Shown here one piece after another: positions 45,456 to 55,289 of a stretch of DNA of 64,000 nucleotides. Each line of letters begins with the position of its first letter. Position 1 is the first letter of the stretch. Where the stretch lies: the NCBI GenBank assembly GCA_031308135.1, contig JAHLJT010008756.1:104187271-104251270 (forward strand), read 5' to 3'. Position numbers and translations under genes: made by a program. Source of the stretch: Acheta domesticus. Taxonomy: Eukaryota; Arthropoda; Insecta; Orthoptera; Gryllidae. The notes under the pieces are model-generated. The model saw nothing but the letters and a program-made list of their open reading frames with translations. It was not told the DNA's origin and searched no databases.

Positions 45456-45740
45456 ACTTATATTCCAAAACAAAGTGGTCGTTGTTATACTTCAAAGGGC
45501 TCTTCAACAGAGAGGTAGTGTACCTCTAAAATTTACTGCTTTGTTTAAAATTACACAATGCGATAGACTGTACAGCAGAAAAAGAGAGGGAACGTTAAAT
45601 TGTGTGACGACTGCATTTTAGATCTGAAGACGGAGATAAGCTGTAATATGGTACGACTAAAAGTATATAAAACGTTTAAGAAGAACTGCTTGGAAGCTGG
45701 TGGGTCACTCGAAGAAAAATGTTTGCAGTTGTAACATAAC

Positions 45741-46645
45741 ATGGAAGCGTTATTATAATAGTGGTACAACTCCCATTTCTTGAGAAATTGAGTTAACTCC
45801 ATTTTCAGATCCGCGCAAATGTTATACATTTATTCTGAAAGTGAGAGAACTCCACGTTATTTCTGTGGACGAAATAGTTCATCATAATAAAAGTGAATCA
45901 CAGGAGATTGCAATCTATTTATTTTGATAGTGGTACAACTCCAGTGGTACAACCACGTGGTTTTCTACAAGTCTCGTGAAGAGTGATTTTAGAGATATTT
46001 ATAACGTCTGCAGTGATAAATTAGATGGATTAGAATAGTCAAATCGAAGTCTTTTATAGTGACGTACACGTAAACCTTAAATCAAGGCATTTGTTTCTAC
46101 GCAGTAAACTTCACTACACACACACCACTAGTGGATGATGAGGAACTGAGGGTTTCAAAAACTTAAATATCCGCTTAATTACAGGAAAGGAAGGTTAATG
46201 AGAAGAAACAGGATATGCTTGATTTGTTTCCATGCATTTCAAGCGTTAATCACGCTAATTTCATTGATCTGCAGGTAGGAATCGGAGGATTTCAAGAAGA
46301 TGAAAATTAAATGTGCCTCAAAAGTACCATTAAATAAATATTTCATCTGTTTTAATAAATCGATATTGACTTTATGTTTAACTTTTCTTAGAACGACGTC
46401 TACTGATTTGGCCCACCTACCTCATTTTTGTGGTGGTATAACTCCTTTACACCCCCAATATTCCAACAGAGTATGCTTGTTCATATAATCTTCAGACGAA
46501 CAAGTAAAATATTTTATAAGAGAAAAACAAACTTTTTTTTGTCTAACTGCATTCCCGATTTTTTTTATAATCATTTAACTTTAGAGCTCAATATTTCTAA
46601 ATGAGTGTCAATGGAGTTGTACCACTATTAAAATAACGCTTCCAT
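45741..46645. repeat. 35-bp inverted repeats 905 bp apart
   Basis: Left arm ATGGAAGCGTTATTATAATA then GTGGTACAACTCCCAT (45741-45776). The right arm at 46611-46645 is its reverse complement with one mismatch and one indel. The word GTGGTACAACTCC also occurs at 45930 and, as GTGGTATAACTCC, at 46431. The interval may be a non-autonomous element or a rearranged repeat. No transposase is recognised inside. Confidence 0.6.
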
Positions 46646-46744
46646 ATCATAATATAAATTTAATTAATGTTTTGTTATGAAACTAACTTTCATGTTATGT
46701 GTACTAATAAAATTATAATTATTTCAAAAACAGGTGTAAGTGGA

Positions 46745-47240
46745 AAATTCTAAAAAATGTATAGTGTTTCAAATTTTCTCAATTTTTCGGATCCCTAATA
46801 GTAGCATTGAAATATAATTTTAAGAATAGTATAGAAGAGCAAAACATTGTCCTATATGCCAATTTTCTTTGAAAAAAATTGATAGTTTTTGAGAATACGA
46901 TGTTTGAACGTTTCTGAAAATGAGCCATTTTGAGCTAATTTCTTCAAAAAATCTTTTGAGTTTTCAAGAAACTTCATAAGAAATCGTTTGAAGTACTTGT
47001 ACTCGTATAAGCAGTAATGAATAAAAACGTCCGTAATGTAAATATTAACGATGTGAGAAATGCATAAAAATTAATTTTATGTAATTTTTGAAAAATAAAA
47101 AGAATACAAATAAAAAAGATTATATCAAATTAATAATAAGGGCACTTAGCACTATCACTTACTGAATATTGGAGCCGTTTTCTAAAAAAATATTTTCTTC
47201 ATTTCGTACAAAACTTTTTCAGAGGGTTGAACATAAATTT
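46745..47240 (-). repeat. NR300 dispersed repeat copy
   Basis: Begins with the 3' module complement (CAATTTTTCGGATCCCTAAT), then two units with landmarks near 46870 and 47166 (GGAGCCGTTTTCTAAAAAAA). The 5' module is not seen. Confidence 0.65.
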
Positions 47241-47674
47241 TTTAATAGGTACAATACTATTGAGGCAAGGTACCAGAAGTTGAAGTAAGGTAATTTTTTA
47301 CTTTGATTTAAATTTGATAAATATAGTTCAGGTACACATTACAAGTTTAATTAGTTTAATAGTAAAGAGAATTTTGAAGATAAAATTACATTTTAAGGAG
47401 GAGGAAAAATATCCTTGGGAAATCTACAACAAATTCGAATATTATAATTTAATCCTAAATTAAAGTTTTTTGAAGGAGGTGAATTCGGTAATTTACTAAA
47501 AAAATTGAGATTGAATTTTGGTATAAGATTTTATTGGTTCACTGGTAATTTTATTTTCACTGATAAGCCAATGAAGGCCTGTTCCATCTCAGAGATCATC
47601 CTGCCAACTTCTTTTTGGGCGTCCTACATCCCGATATCCGAAGGGTTTGTAGTTATATACTATTTGTATTTGAC

Positions 47675-47998
47675 ACATATGAAGAGGAAAATTCTCCGTA
47701 TAACACTAAGAGATAAAATTAGATGCGAGGAAATCATAAAGAAAACAAAAATACAAGACATTGGAGATAGTGTCCATCAAATCAAATGGCGCTGGGGCGG
47801 TCATGTTGCTCGTTAAGATCCAACCAGATGGTCACACCGTGCTACGTTTTGGGATACGAGAAAACGCTGGGGCAAACAAGGACGACAACAGAAAAGATAA
47901 TACGATGTGTTCAAGAAAGAAGTGGGTGCAAAGTGGTCTCAAGTAGCAAAAGACAGACAAGTCTGGAAGAAACTTAAAATCAACGTGCAAAAATGTTG
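47675..47998 (+). pseudogene. LINE (endonuclease/RT type) C-terminal fragment
   Basis: The frame reads MKRKILRITLRDKIRCEEII, then IKWRWGGHVAR and a stop, then after frameshifts TRKRWGKQGRQQKRYD and KWSQVAKDRQVWKKL. This is the R.L.I..RD....E.I / KW.W.GH.AR / W...A.DR..W C-terminal pattern common in arthropod LINEs. It is 5'-truncated and broken. The Tc1-like element starts 13 bp after the last recognisable codon. Confidence 0.7.
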
Positions 47999-48010
47999 AT
48001 ATGTAAAATA

Positions 48011-49250
48011 TACTGAGTGACCAAAAGTTTCCGAACACGCCCAAAAACACGTTTTTCATTTTAAGTCCATTGTGCTGCCACCTACTGTCAGGTACAGTTA
48101 TCAGTGACCGCAGTAGTAATTAGACATCGTGAGAGAAAAGAATGGGGGGCTCCGCGAAACTCACGGACTTCGAACGTGGTCAGGTGATCGAGTGTCAAAT
48201 GTGTCAGAAGACTACGCGAGATTTCCACTCTCCTAAACATCCCTAGGGCTACTGTTTCTGGTGTGATAGTGAAGTGGAAACGTGAAGGGACACGTACAGT
48301 ACAAAAGCGTACAGACCGACCCTGTCTGTTGACTGACAGAGACCGCCGACAGTTGAAGAGGGTCGTAAAGTATAATAAGCAGACATCTATCCAGACCACC
48401 ACATAGAAATTTCAAACTGCATCAGGATCCACTCCAAGTACTATGATAGTTCGATGGGAGGTGAGAAAACATGGATTTCATGGTCGAGCGGCTGTTCATC
48501 ATCCATATATCAAGCAGGTAAATGCCAAACGACGTCCTGCTTGGTGTAATGAGCGTAAATATTGGACGATTGAACAGTGGCAAAACGTAGTGTGGAGTGA
48601 AGAATCACGGTACACAATGTGGCGATCCGATGACAGGATGGGGGTATGGCGAATGCCCGGTGAACGTCATCTGCCAGTGTGTGTAGTGCCAACAGTGAAA
48701 TTCGGAGGCGGTGGTGTTATGGTGTGGTCGTATTTTTCATGGAGGGGGCTTGTATCCCTTGTTATTTTGCAGAGCAGTATCAAGGCACAGGCCTACATTG
48801 ATGTTTTAAACACCTTCTTGCTTCCCACTGTTGAAGAGCGATACGGGAATGGCGATTACATCTTTCAACACAATAGAGCACCTGCTCATACTGCACGGCA
48901 TATGGCGGTGAGATCAGACGATAATAATATCCCTGTAATGGACGGGCATGCACAGAGTCCTGACTTGAATCCTATCGAACACCTTTGGAATGATTTGGAA
49001 CGCCGGCTTCGTGTCAGGCCTCACCGCCTGACACGAATTATGTTATTATGACATGACTTATGAATTACTGTATTGATACCACTCACTCCTCAGTGCAGCA
49101 CTCCGAAAAGAATGGACTGCCATTCCCCAAGAAACCTTCCAGAACTTCATTGAAAGTATGCTTGCGAGAGTGGCGAGAAAGGCCAGGGTTGGCCAACTCG
49201 CTATTGAATTCCAACACCCTATAGAATTACCGGTGGAGGGCGCCACGAAC
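48011..49250 (+). mobile_element. Tc1-like DNA transposon, second copy
   Basis: Left end TA then CTGAGTGACCAAAAGTTTCC at 48013, a Tc1-type terminus at a TA target. Transposase sequence extends to about 49240. The matching right terminal repeat is not visible before the LINE remnant at 49340, so the right end is lost or heavily mutated. Only about 59 % of the interval lies in one open frame. Confidence 0.8.
48140..49240 (+). pseudogene. Tc1-like transposase with altered catalytic residues
   Basis: DD34E-type transposase. The N-terminus, MGGSAKLTDFERGQVIE, is in one frame. It shifts near 48205 to REISTLLNIPRATVSGVIVK (helix-turn-helix). TAG at about 48402 interrupts this. A 203-codon open stretch follows (ATG 48443). 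The first catalytic Asp is Glu in VVWSEESRY (about 48588). GGGGVMVW is intact. The second Asp is Asn in FQHNRAPAHTAR (about 48861). The third residue is kept in SPDLNPIEHLW (about 48957). The C-terminal ALRKEWTAIPQETFQNFIES part continues in another frame after an apparent insertion near 49025-49085. Two catalytic substitutions, one stop and at least two frameshifts make it inactive. Confidence 0.85.
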
Positions 49251-49339
49251 TGGTACGTAATTTTCAGCCAAGTGTGGGAGGCATCAGGCTCAAGGGATTC
49301 GATAGGTTTAAATAAATGAAAATATTTGTGATAATCTTG

Positions 49340-49990
49340 ATGTTTCCATTATATTTATATGATTCGCCCATTAACATTTGTATTCTTTAACATTTTTAGG
49401 GTGGAGCTTATCTCCACACTTAGGACATGGTCTGGCAAAGTATATCCTGCTACACTTCTCAGCAAGCGCATATCTGAGGATTCAATTCTCCGTTTCTCTG
49501 CTCTGCTCACTGCCCAATTCTCACTACCATACATCAAGACTGGAAGTGCCACGAATTTATAAAGCACTAACATTTTGTCTCTTCTTAATTTGTTTCCTAA
49601 AATCATATTAATGGTTTCACAAATATGTGGAAATTTGCATAACTTTTGTTCTTGATCCATGTCGTTTAAGAAGGAAACGTAACACAACAGACAATTGAAT
49701 GTGTGGACTTGTTCAATAGTTTTGCCATCTAGGACAATTTTTGAGCGAAGAGGATTCTTTTCTTGAAAGCCATCACTTTCGATTTCGAGACGGATATTTC
49801 TAAATTGTAATTATTTATTATGTTTTGCAATTTGAACAGAGATAATTATGAATCATATTTAGAAGAAGAGATACTGACCTGGTCATTAGCAAATATCATA
49901 GTATTAAAAGTGGTGTGAGTTAATAAAAAATTATTTGACAGTTGGCTTTGCCATTCTTCGATAACAGCGTCTGTATATATTAAATAAATT
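49340..49990 (-). pseudogene. LINE reverse transcriptase C-terminal half, degenerate
   Basis: Reverse strand. FANDQVSISSSK (about 49905-49870) is a damaged FADD active site. It is followed by LQNIINNYNLEISVSKSKVM, AFK and a SKIVLDGKTIEQ-like stretch. A 110-codon open frame (49687-49355) then carries LVLYKFVALPVLMYGSENWA and SSDMRLLRSVAGYTL. The order matches the RT palm to C-terminus and resembles the 20.9-22.2 kb remnant, which also has Asp-Gln after the damaged FADD site. Several stops occur and the N-terminal half is absent. Confidence 0.7.
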
Positions 49991-50464
49991 AGGGTAAAGT
50001 GGGCACTCTTGACATACTTCTTGTTTTATACTAGCTGAAATATTGCTAGATGTATTGATTATTTTTGTGTGTGTGTATTTTGATGGGGGGTATATTGGTT
50101 CTATTCGCAGTTTTCTGTAAATGTGACAGTTTGAAATAAACCATTCGGTTTTTAATATTTTTCTTAAAAATTTGTTTGTATTATTTGAATTTTGTTCAAA
50201 TTTGTCGAATAAGCATTACACAAAATTGGGAAAGCGTAAGTAAGAGAAGAAAGAATTATAGATTTGTAAATTGGAAGACCACATTCAATTTTTACTTTCC
50301 CGTATACGAACGTATATACGGAGTAACAAACGTAGTATAGGGAAAGTTATGTAATGGTGCGCGAAAAAACGGCGAAATTTCGGCAGAAAAAATTCAATGC
50401 CGAGCCCGATAGCGAAAAAGTGGATGAAACCAGTTGTTAAATTAAGAAAAGCAATACACTAACA

Positions 50465-51800
50465 CGTGGTGTAGCCACAATCCCTTTGTGGGTCTTTGAT
50501 ACCCAAAAACCAATTAAAATAAAACGTCCGTCCGTCTGTCCGTCCGTGTGGTGTACGTGAACAACACTAACGCCTAAACTATGCGTACAATGTTTTCCAA
50601 ATTAAAGAAACACCTGTCCATCTGACCTGAGTCGAAGCTGTGAGATTTTTAAAATCATTCTTCAAAATTTTGGGGTACTTTACATGAAAACCCTGGATTT
50701 TCAAAATTTTCTCAATTTTCTCAAAAACGGCTCCAAATTCTTTCTTTAAATTTATTGTAAGAATAGAGTAAAATACACTTATAAATGTGCTATAGGTCCG
50801 CTTTTCACGGTTAACTCTGAATTTTCAAAAATTGCTAGAGTTTTAATATTTTTGGCCTCATTCTACAATTGCAAAATTGAAAATTTAGATTTTTCCTCCA
50901 AAGAAAATTTGTTCTCCAATGTGAGGTCTTTTGGTAAGGTCACGTACATTTTTTTTTGAAAATTTTAGTAGTTTTCGAGCAATATTGCCTGCAAAATATG
51001 CAATTTAAAAAAAAAACAAAAACAAAATTTTTTCAAAAAACGGCTCCACATTTTTTCTTTAAATTTTTGGAAGGAATAGTGCTTAATGTACTCTGCGAGA
51101 TGAGATCAACGTCATATTGCTCTATTTTTTGTTTTTTCAACTTACAAAAATTGTTTATCTCATGTTGTTAATACTTATATTATAGACGATTTATTCACAT
51201 TATTACATTTATGAGAACATGTGATTTAAATAATATCTTCTAAAGTTTATTGAAAACTCAATCGTTTTCTGCGAAAACTAGCTCAAGATTCCGCATTTCC
51301 AGTCAAACGCCATTTGCTCAAAGATGGCTCCAAATTTTTTCTTCAAACGTTTCAAACGGATAGTGCTAATTGCACTCTTTAATATGACGTACAGTTCATT
51401 TTGGGGTACTTTTTGTTTTTTCAAAAATTACACTGATGTAATTTTTTGAAAGATTTCTTACAGCGTTAATATGCACCTTTTCTGCAATTTGTAAACACTA
51501 TTGTATTCGTGAGTTAATGTGCTTTAAATGACTTTAAATAATGTTTTTCTAAAACACAAAAGATTCCTGTGAAAAAGAGGTTGAAATTTGGTATTTATAG
51601 TAGTGATGAAACGCTATTCTCTTAACAACGGCTCTAAATTTTTCAAAGAAAATTTCCATTTAGGACGAGGTTTCACTGTTCTTTAATTTTCTTAAAATAA
51701 TATTTTCGTTTTACTATTAAGAAACCGAAAAATTAAGAAAATGTTTTAAAAAGTAATTTGGGCGGCGATAAATTAGGTTTTGGTCTAAAAATAATCCTAA
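50465..51800 (+). repeat. NR300 dispersed repeat, most complete copy, four units
   Basis: The 5' module has GGGTCTTTGATACCCAAAAA (50491), then CGTCCGTCCGTCTGTCCGTC and AACGCCTAAACTATGCGTAC, and the TTTTGGGGTACTTTACATGA string. The unit landmark (CTCAAAAACGGCTCCAAATT) occurs at about 50722, 51031, 51319 and 51621, spacings of 309, 288 and 302 bp. The 3' module has ACTATTAAGAAACCGAAAAA and GTAATTTGGGCGGCGATAAA (about 51752-51771). No long open frame. It is immediately followed by a Jockey RT remnant. Confidence 0.75.
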
Positions 51801-51847
51801 ACATTTCACTGGAATATTTTCTTAAAGCCAAGGGACTGAGGTATTAT

Positions 51848-52355
51848 TTATGATATGACTAGAGGGGGAGGTTGAGTGGCTCTACAAAGAGTGAAAATGT
51901 TTGCTTGAGTTTTGACAGAGTTAATAGAAATTCGCCATTGATTGGTCCATTTAGAAAATTTTTTAATGGAATTGTATAACATTATGAGATGTTTTAATAT
52001 TATTGCAGGATGAAAGCATTGCGGTGTCATCTGCATTAAGTGCAACTGAAGTAAGAGGTAAGGTTGGAAGGTCATACATATAAATATTAAATAGCAAAGG
52101 TGAAAGTGGTGAACCAGTTTGCGCGCAATTCCTGTTTGTTGTGTTCTTGAAAATCGTAAATGCTGTACCAAATTGAGAACCACAAAAGACGAGTATTTGT
52201 AATAGTGTGAAAAATTTCAAGTAGGCATCCCCACTCTTGCCAAGGTAAGCGTTTGTATTGTAGTTTCTGCTCGGAGAACCGTGCGTACTACTGAATATAA
52301 TGTTCGTGGAATTTGTGTAGTTTGAGCGAAAACGCATCTCCAGATAGAAGACCAA
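51848..52355 (-). pseudogene. Jockey-type reverse transcriptase fragment
   Basis: Reverse strand, a 130-codon open frame. It includes the RT block GSPLSPLLFNIYMYDLP and ALNADDTAMLS, where FADD has become NADD. The preceding GLPQ-type sequence is replaced by NRNCAQT. A second frame continues with WTNQWRISINSVKTQAN, matching the W...INP.KT motif. The similarity in order and wording to the intact RT at 56.4-57.4 kb supports the Jockey clade. Sequence at 52560-52360 before it may be the more N-terminal RT but is too decayed to align. Confidence 0.75.
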
Positions 52356-52834
52356 AATTTACACAGTAATCCTCTGAACTACAAACTGCAATAAATGAAG
52401 ATGAAGGCAAAGAATAAACTAATTTGGAAAGAAATAGGGGATGTATGTCATTGAAACGATATTTTATTTCTTTATGAGTAGAGTGAGCGAAATGAATATC
52501 ACAGTAGAATAAAACATCCTCAGTATTTAATAAAAAATATAATATCAATTCTTTCTTTTATTCTGAAGCGGGTGTTTGATACCATAATTTTCACGTGAGG
52601 CATGGATGCTTTTACCTTGTAATTCAACGTTTAAGACAAAAGGACTCCATCAAGAATAGTACAATTCATTTCGAAATTGCCTTCTAAAAACAAATACAGA
52701 TTCTCTGGTAATTGGACGCCATCAGCCAAAGTATTAGCACCACGGACGGATGCATAAATTAGTGGTGCTACAGAATGGCACATACTTTCCCGTATTAGTT
52801 TTATATTTCCTTTGGTCTCGGATTCGGATTTGAC

Positions 52835-53579
52835 AAATGTTCTTGCCAGCTGCCATCTATCACCGCCCAGAGTACATTTTTTTGACATTTTATTAATTTT
52901 TCGGTTTCCTAATAGTAAAACAGAAACATTATTTTAAGAATATTAAAGAACAGTAAAGTCTCGTCCTAAGTGGCAATTTTCTTTGAAAAATATGGAGCAG
53001 TTTTATGATAATGCCGTTTAAGCGCTGCTGTAAATGCGAAATTTGAAGCTCTTTCTTACAGAAAATTTTTGTTTTCGAAAAACATTTAAAGACATTTTAA
53101 GTACATTAAATCACAAATAAAACAGTGTTTACAATGTGCATAAGAACGGTGTGAGAGATATTTAAAAAAATTCTATTTGTGAAATTTTTGAAAAAGTCAA
53201 AAGAAAAAATCAAATACCCCAAATGAACTTTACGTCATATTAAAGAGTTCTATTTGCACAATCTGTTCGAAAAGTTTGAGGAAAAATTTGGAACCATTTT
53301 TGAGAAAATGGCTTCGAGCGTATCTGAAAATGCATAATTTTGAGATAATTTTCACAGAAAGCGGTTGAGTTTGCGAGAAACTTTACTTGACATTATTTAA
53401 AGGACATGTACTCGTTAATATAATAATGTGAACAAATCGTGGATAATGTAAATATAAACGACGGAAGAATTAAGTAGAAAAATTATATTTTTGCAATTTT
53501 TGAAAAAAAACAACAACAAAGGAATAAAACAGTATGGCGTTTATGTCATTTCATAGAGTACATTAGGCACTATCCATAA
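52835..53579 (-). repeat. NR300 dispersed repeat, left half, interrupted by Jockey
   Basis: The 3' module is at 52838-52920; its complement reads GGGCGGTGATAGATGGCAGC. Two units follow with landmarks at 52992 and 53290, 298 bp apart. The sequence stops at GGCACTATCC, where other copies continue into a unit start. The missing continuation is found at 58248, on the other side of the Jockey element. Confidence 0.75.
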
Positions 53580-53889
53580 TACATTCTCGTTCCGACCGCT
53601 GAGCCGAGCACATCGTTATCAGTAGTCGCCTTCGTTCGCACCGGAGAGGCCGAACCAGTCTAGGCCCGGTCTTTCATGTGCAATGTGTTGTTTCTGTCTT
53701 GTGTTGACTCTGTAAACTAGTATTCTCATACTATTTTGTGTTTTTTTTACTTTGACTAGTTTCAATGTGTAGAAAAGTGTCATAAGTATTGAAGTTAAAA
53801 TAACTACAGACTCTACTTCATGCGCTGGCGTAGGCCGGTGCATATCGGAATCTCTCAACATATTGAATTCTGATTCACAAAATGAGTTG

Positions 53890-55284
53890 ATGTCGACCAA
53901 CCTCCTGCAATCATCACTTGGTCATCAGCAAAACATGGAGTCACGAAACATGGATTTCCATGCAAATGGCCAACACCACGTCTCAGCAGGTGCAGAATTC
54001 TATCTACAAAGTGGAACGTCCTCCAACAGAAATTTTCCCTCAGATCCAACTGTAAGTGACGGTACATCAACTGCTCAGGGAAGTACATTCACGAATGTTC
54101 TTTCACCCATAGTTCAGTCGTCCAAGAGACCGCGTAGTAACAGTGACCCAAATGAGCCGTCGAAGAAAATTAGTCAAGATCAAAGTGTAGAATATTCAAT
54201 CCCCACTAGTAATAGTTTCAGCGCCTTACAAAATCTCCAAGACTCTGAGAAAGTCAATCCGATCCCCCCAGTGTTTGTGTATAACATTGATAACCTCACA
54301 GAAATTCACGATCTCTTAAAAACCACCCTAAAAAGTGAATTTTCTACCGAGTTAAAATTTGGCAAGGTTAAAATTCAAACGGAAAACAGCGAAGACTACA
54401 GACTGTTAGTGAACATGCTAAATACTAATAACAAATCATTTCACACTTACGCTGACCCGTTATCAAAAAAATTATCTATTGTAATAAAAGATGTTCACCA
54501 ATCCTTTACTGAAGATCAAATTCTCGCAGAACTTGTATCGAAAAACTTTCAAGTTGTGAAAGTCAATAGACAACATAACAAAGAAGGTCAGCCAGTTCCT
54601 GTCGTTTCAGTGATAATTGTGAAAGAAAATAGGTGGCAAGATATTTTTAAATTAAATAGACTGTATCATGCTGTTGTTCGTGTCGAACAGCGAAAACGTC
54701 TCCCAGGGCCAGTTCAATGCTCAAGATGCCAAGACTATAATCATACCAAAAACTATTGCAATAGAAAAATTCATTGTTCTATTTGTACGGGCAATCATTT
54801 CACCAAAGATTGTAAGGAACCGAGCAACTTTGTACCAGTATGTAGTAATTGCAAAGTGAAAGGTCATAGGGCAAATGTGAGATCGAATGTTTGTTCATAT
54901 TATGACAAAATTGCAAAATCTAAATCAAACAAAAACGGTAAGGGAACTAAAAATCCACCTTCAACCAATAATAATAACATCAATAACAATAACAATAATT
55001 TTACTTATCAAGCTAGAGAGTTTGCTGGCCTTCCTTTCACTAATAACATTCCTAATTTTAATTTCTCAACTCGCTCACAAAATCCCCCTCCCGCCTCAAC
55101 CAATGTTAATGATGCTTCTTCAAATAGTTCAACTGACAATGCAAACGGAAATTTTAACTTAAGTGAGTTCCTAACTATCCATATTGTCAATTTCTTTGGT
55201 CGTTTAATTCAATCGTTCCTCCCTACTTTAATTGATAATATAAAAACCTCAATTCTTAGCTCAATTTTCCAAAATCACGTTTAA
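53890..55284 (+). CDS. Jockey ORF1, gag-like zinc-knuckle protein
   Basis: An intact nucleic-acid-binding protein of 464 residues counted from the first in-frame ATG (53890). The frame is open from about 53775 without another ATG. Residues roughly 125-265 form the region that precedes the knuckles in arthropod LINE gag proteins. Three zinc knuckles start near residue 277: CSRCQDYNHTKNYC (C-x2-C-x4-H-x4-C), CSICTGNHFTKDC (C-x2-C-x3-H-x4-C), and a third, CSNCKVKGHRANVRSNVC, with an extended last spacing. A Lys-rich segment and an Asn tract (about residues 365-378) follow, then a hydrophobic C-terminus. It would package element RNA into ribonucleoprotein particles. It is the only long, uninterrupted transposon gene in the window. 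Confidence 0.85.
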   Translation: MSTNLLQSSLGHQQNMESRNMDFHANGQHHVSAGAEFYLQSGTSSNRNFPSDPTVSDGTSTAQGSTFTNVLSPIVQSSKRPRSNSDPNEPSKKISQDQSVEYSIPTSNSFSALQNLQDSEKVNPIPPVFVYNIDNLTEIHDLLKTTLKSEFSTELKFGKVKIQTENSEDYRLLVNMLNTNNKSFHTYADPLSKKLSIVIKDVHQSFTEDQILAELVSKNFQVVKVNRQHNKEGQPVPVVSVIIVKENRWQDIFKLNRLYHAVVRVEQRKRLPGPVQCSRCQDYNHTKNYCNRKIHCSICTGNHFTKDCKEPSNFVPVCSNCKVKGHRANVRSNVCSYYDKIAKSKSNKNGKGTKNPPSTNNNNINNNNNNFTYQAREFAGLPFTNNIPNFNFSTRSQNPPPASTNVNDASSNSSTDNANGNFNLSEFLTIHIVNFFGRLIQSFLPTLIDNIKTSILSSIFQNHV

Positions 55285-55289
55285 AACAC

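Noticed and set aside
53863..53889. Start of Jockey ORF1 at 53863
   Set aside because: That codon is TTG. The first in-frame ATG is at 53890.
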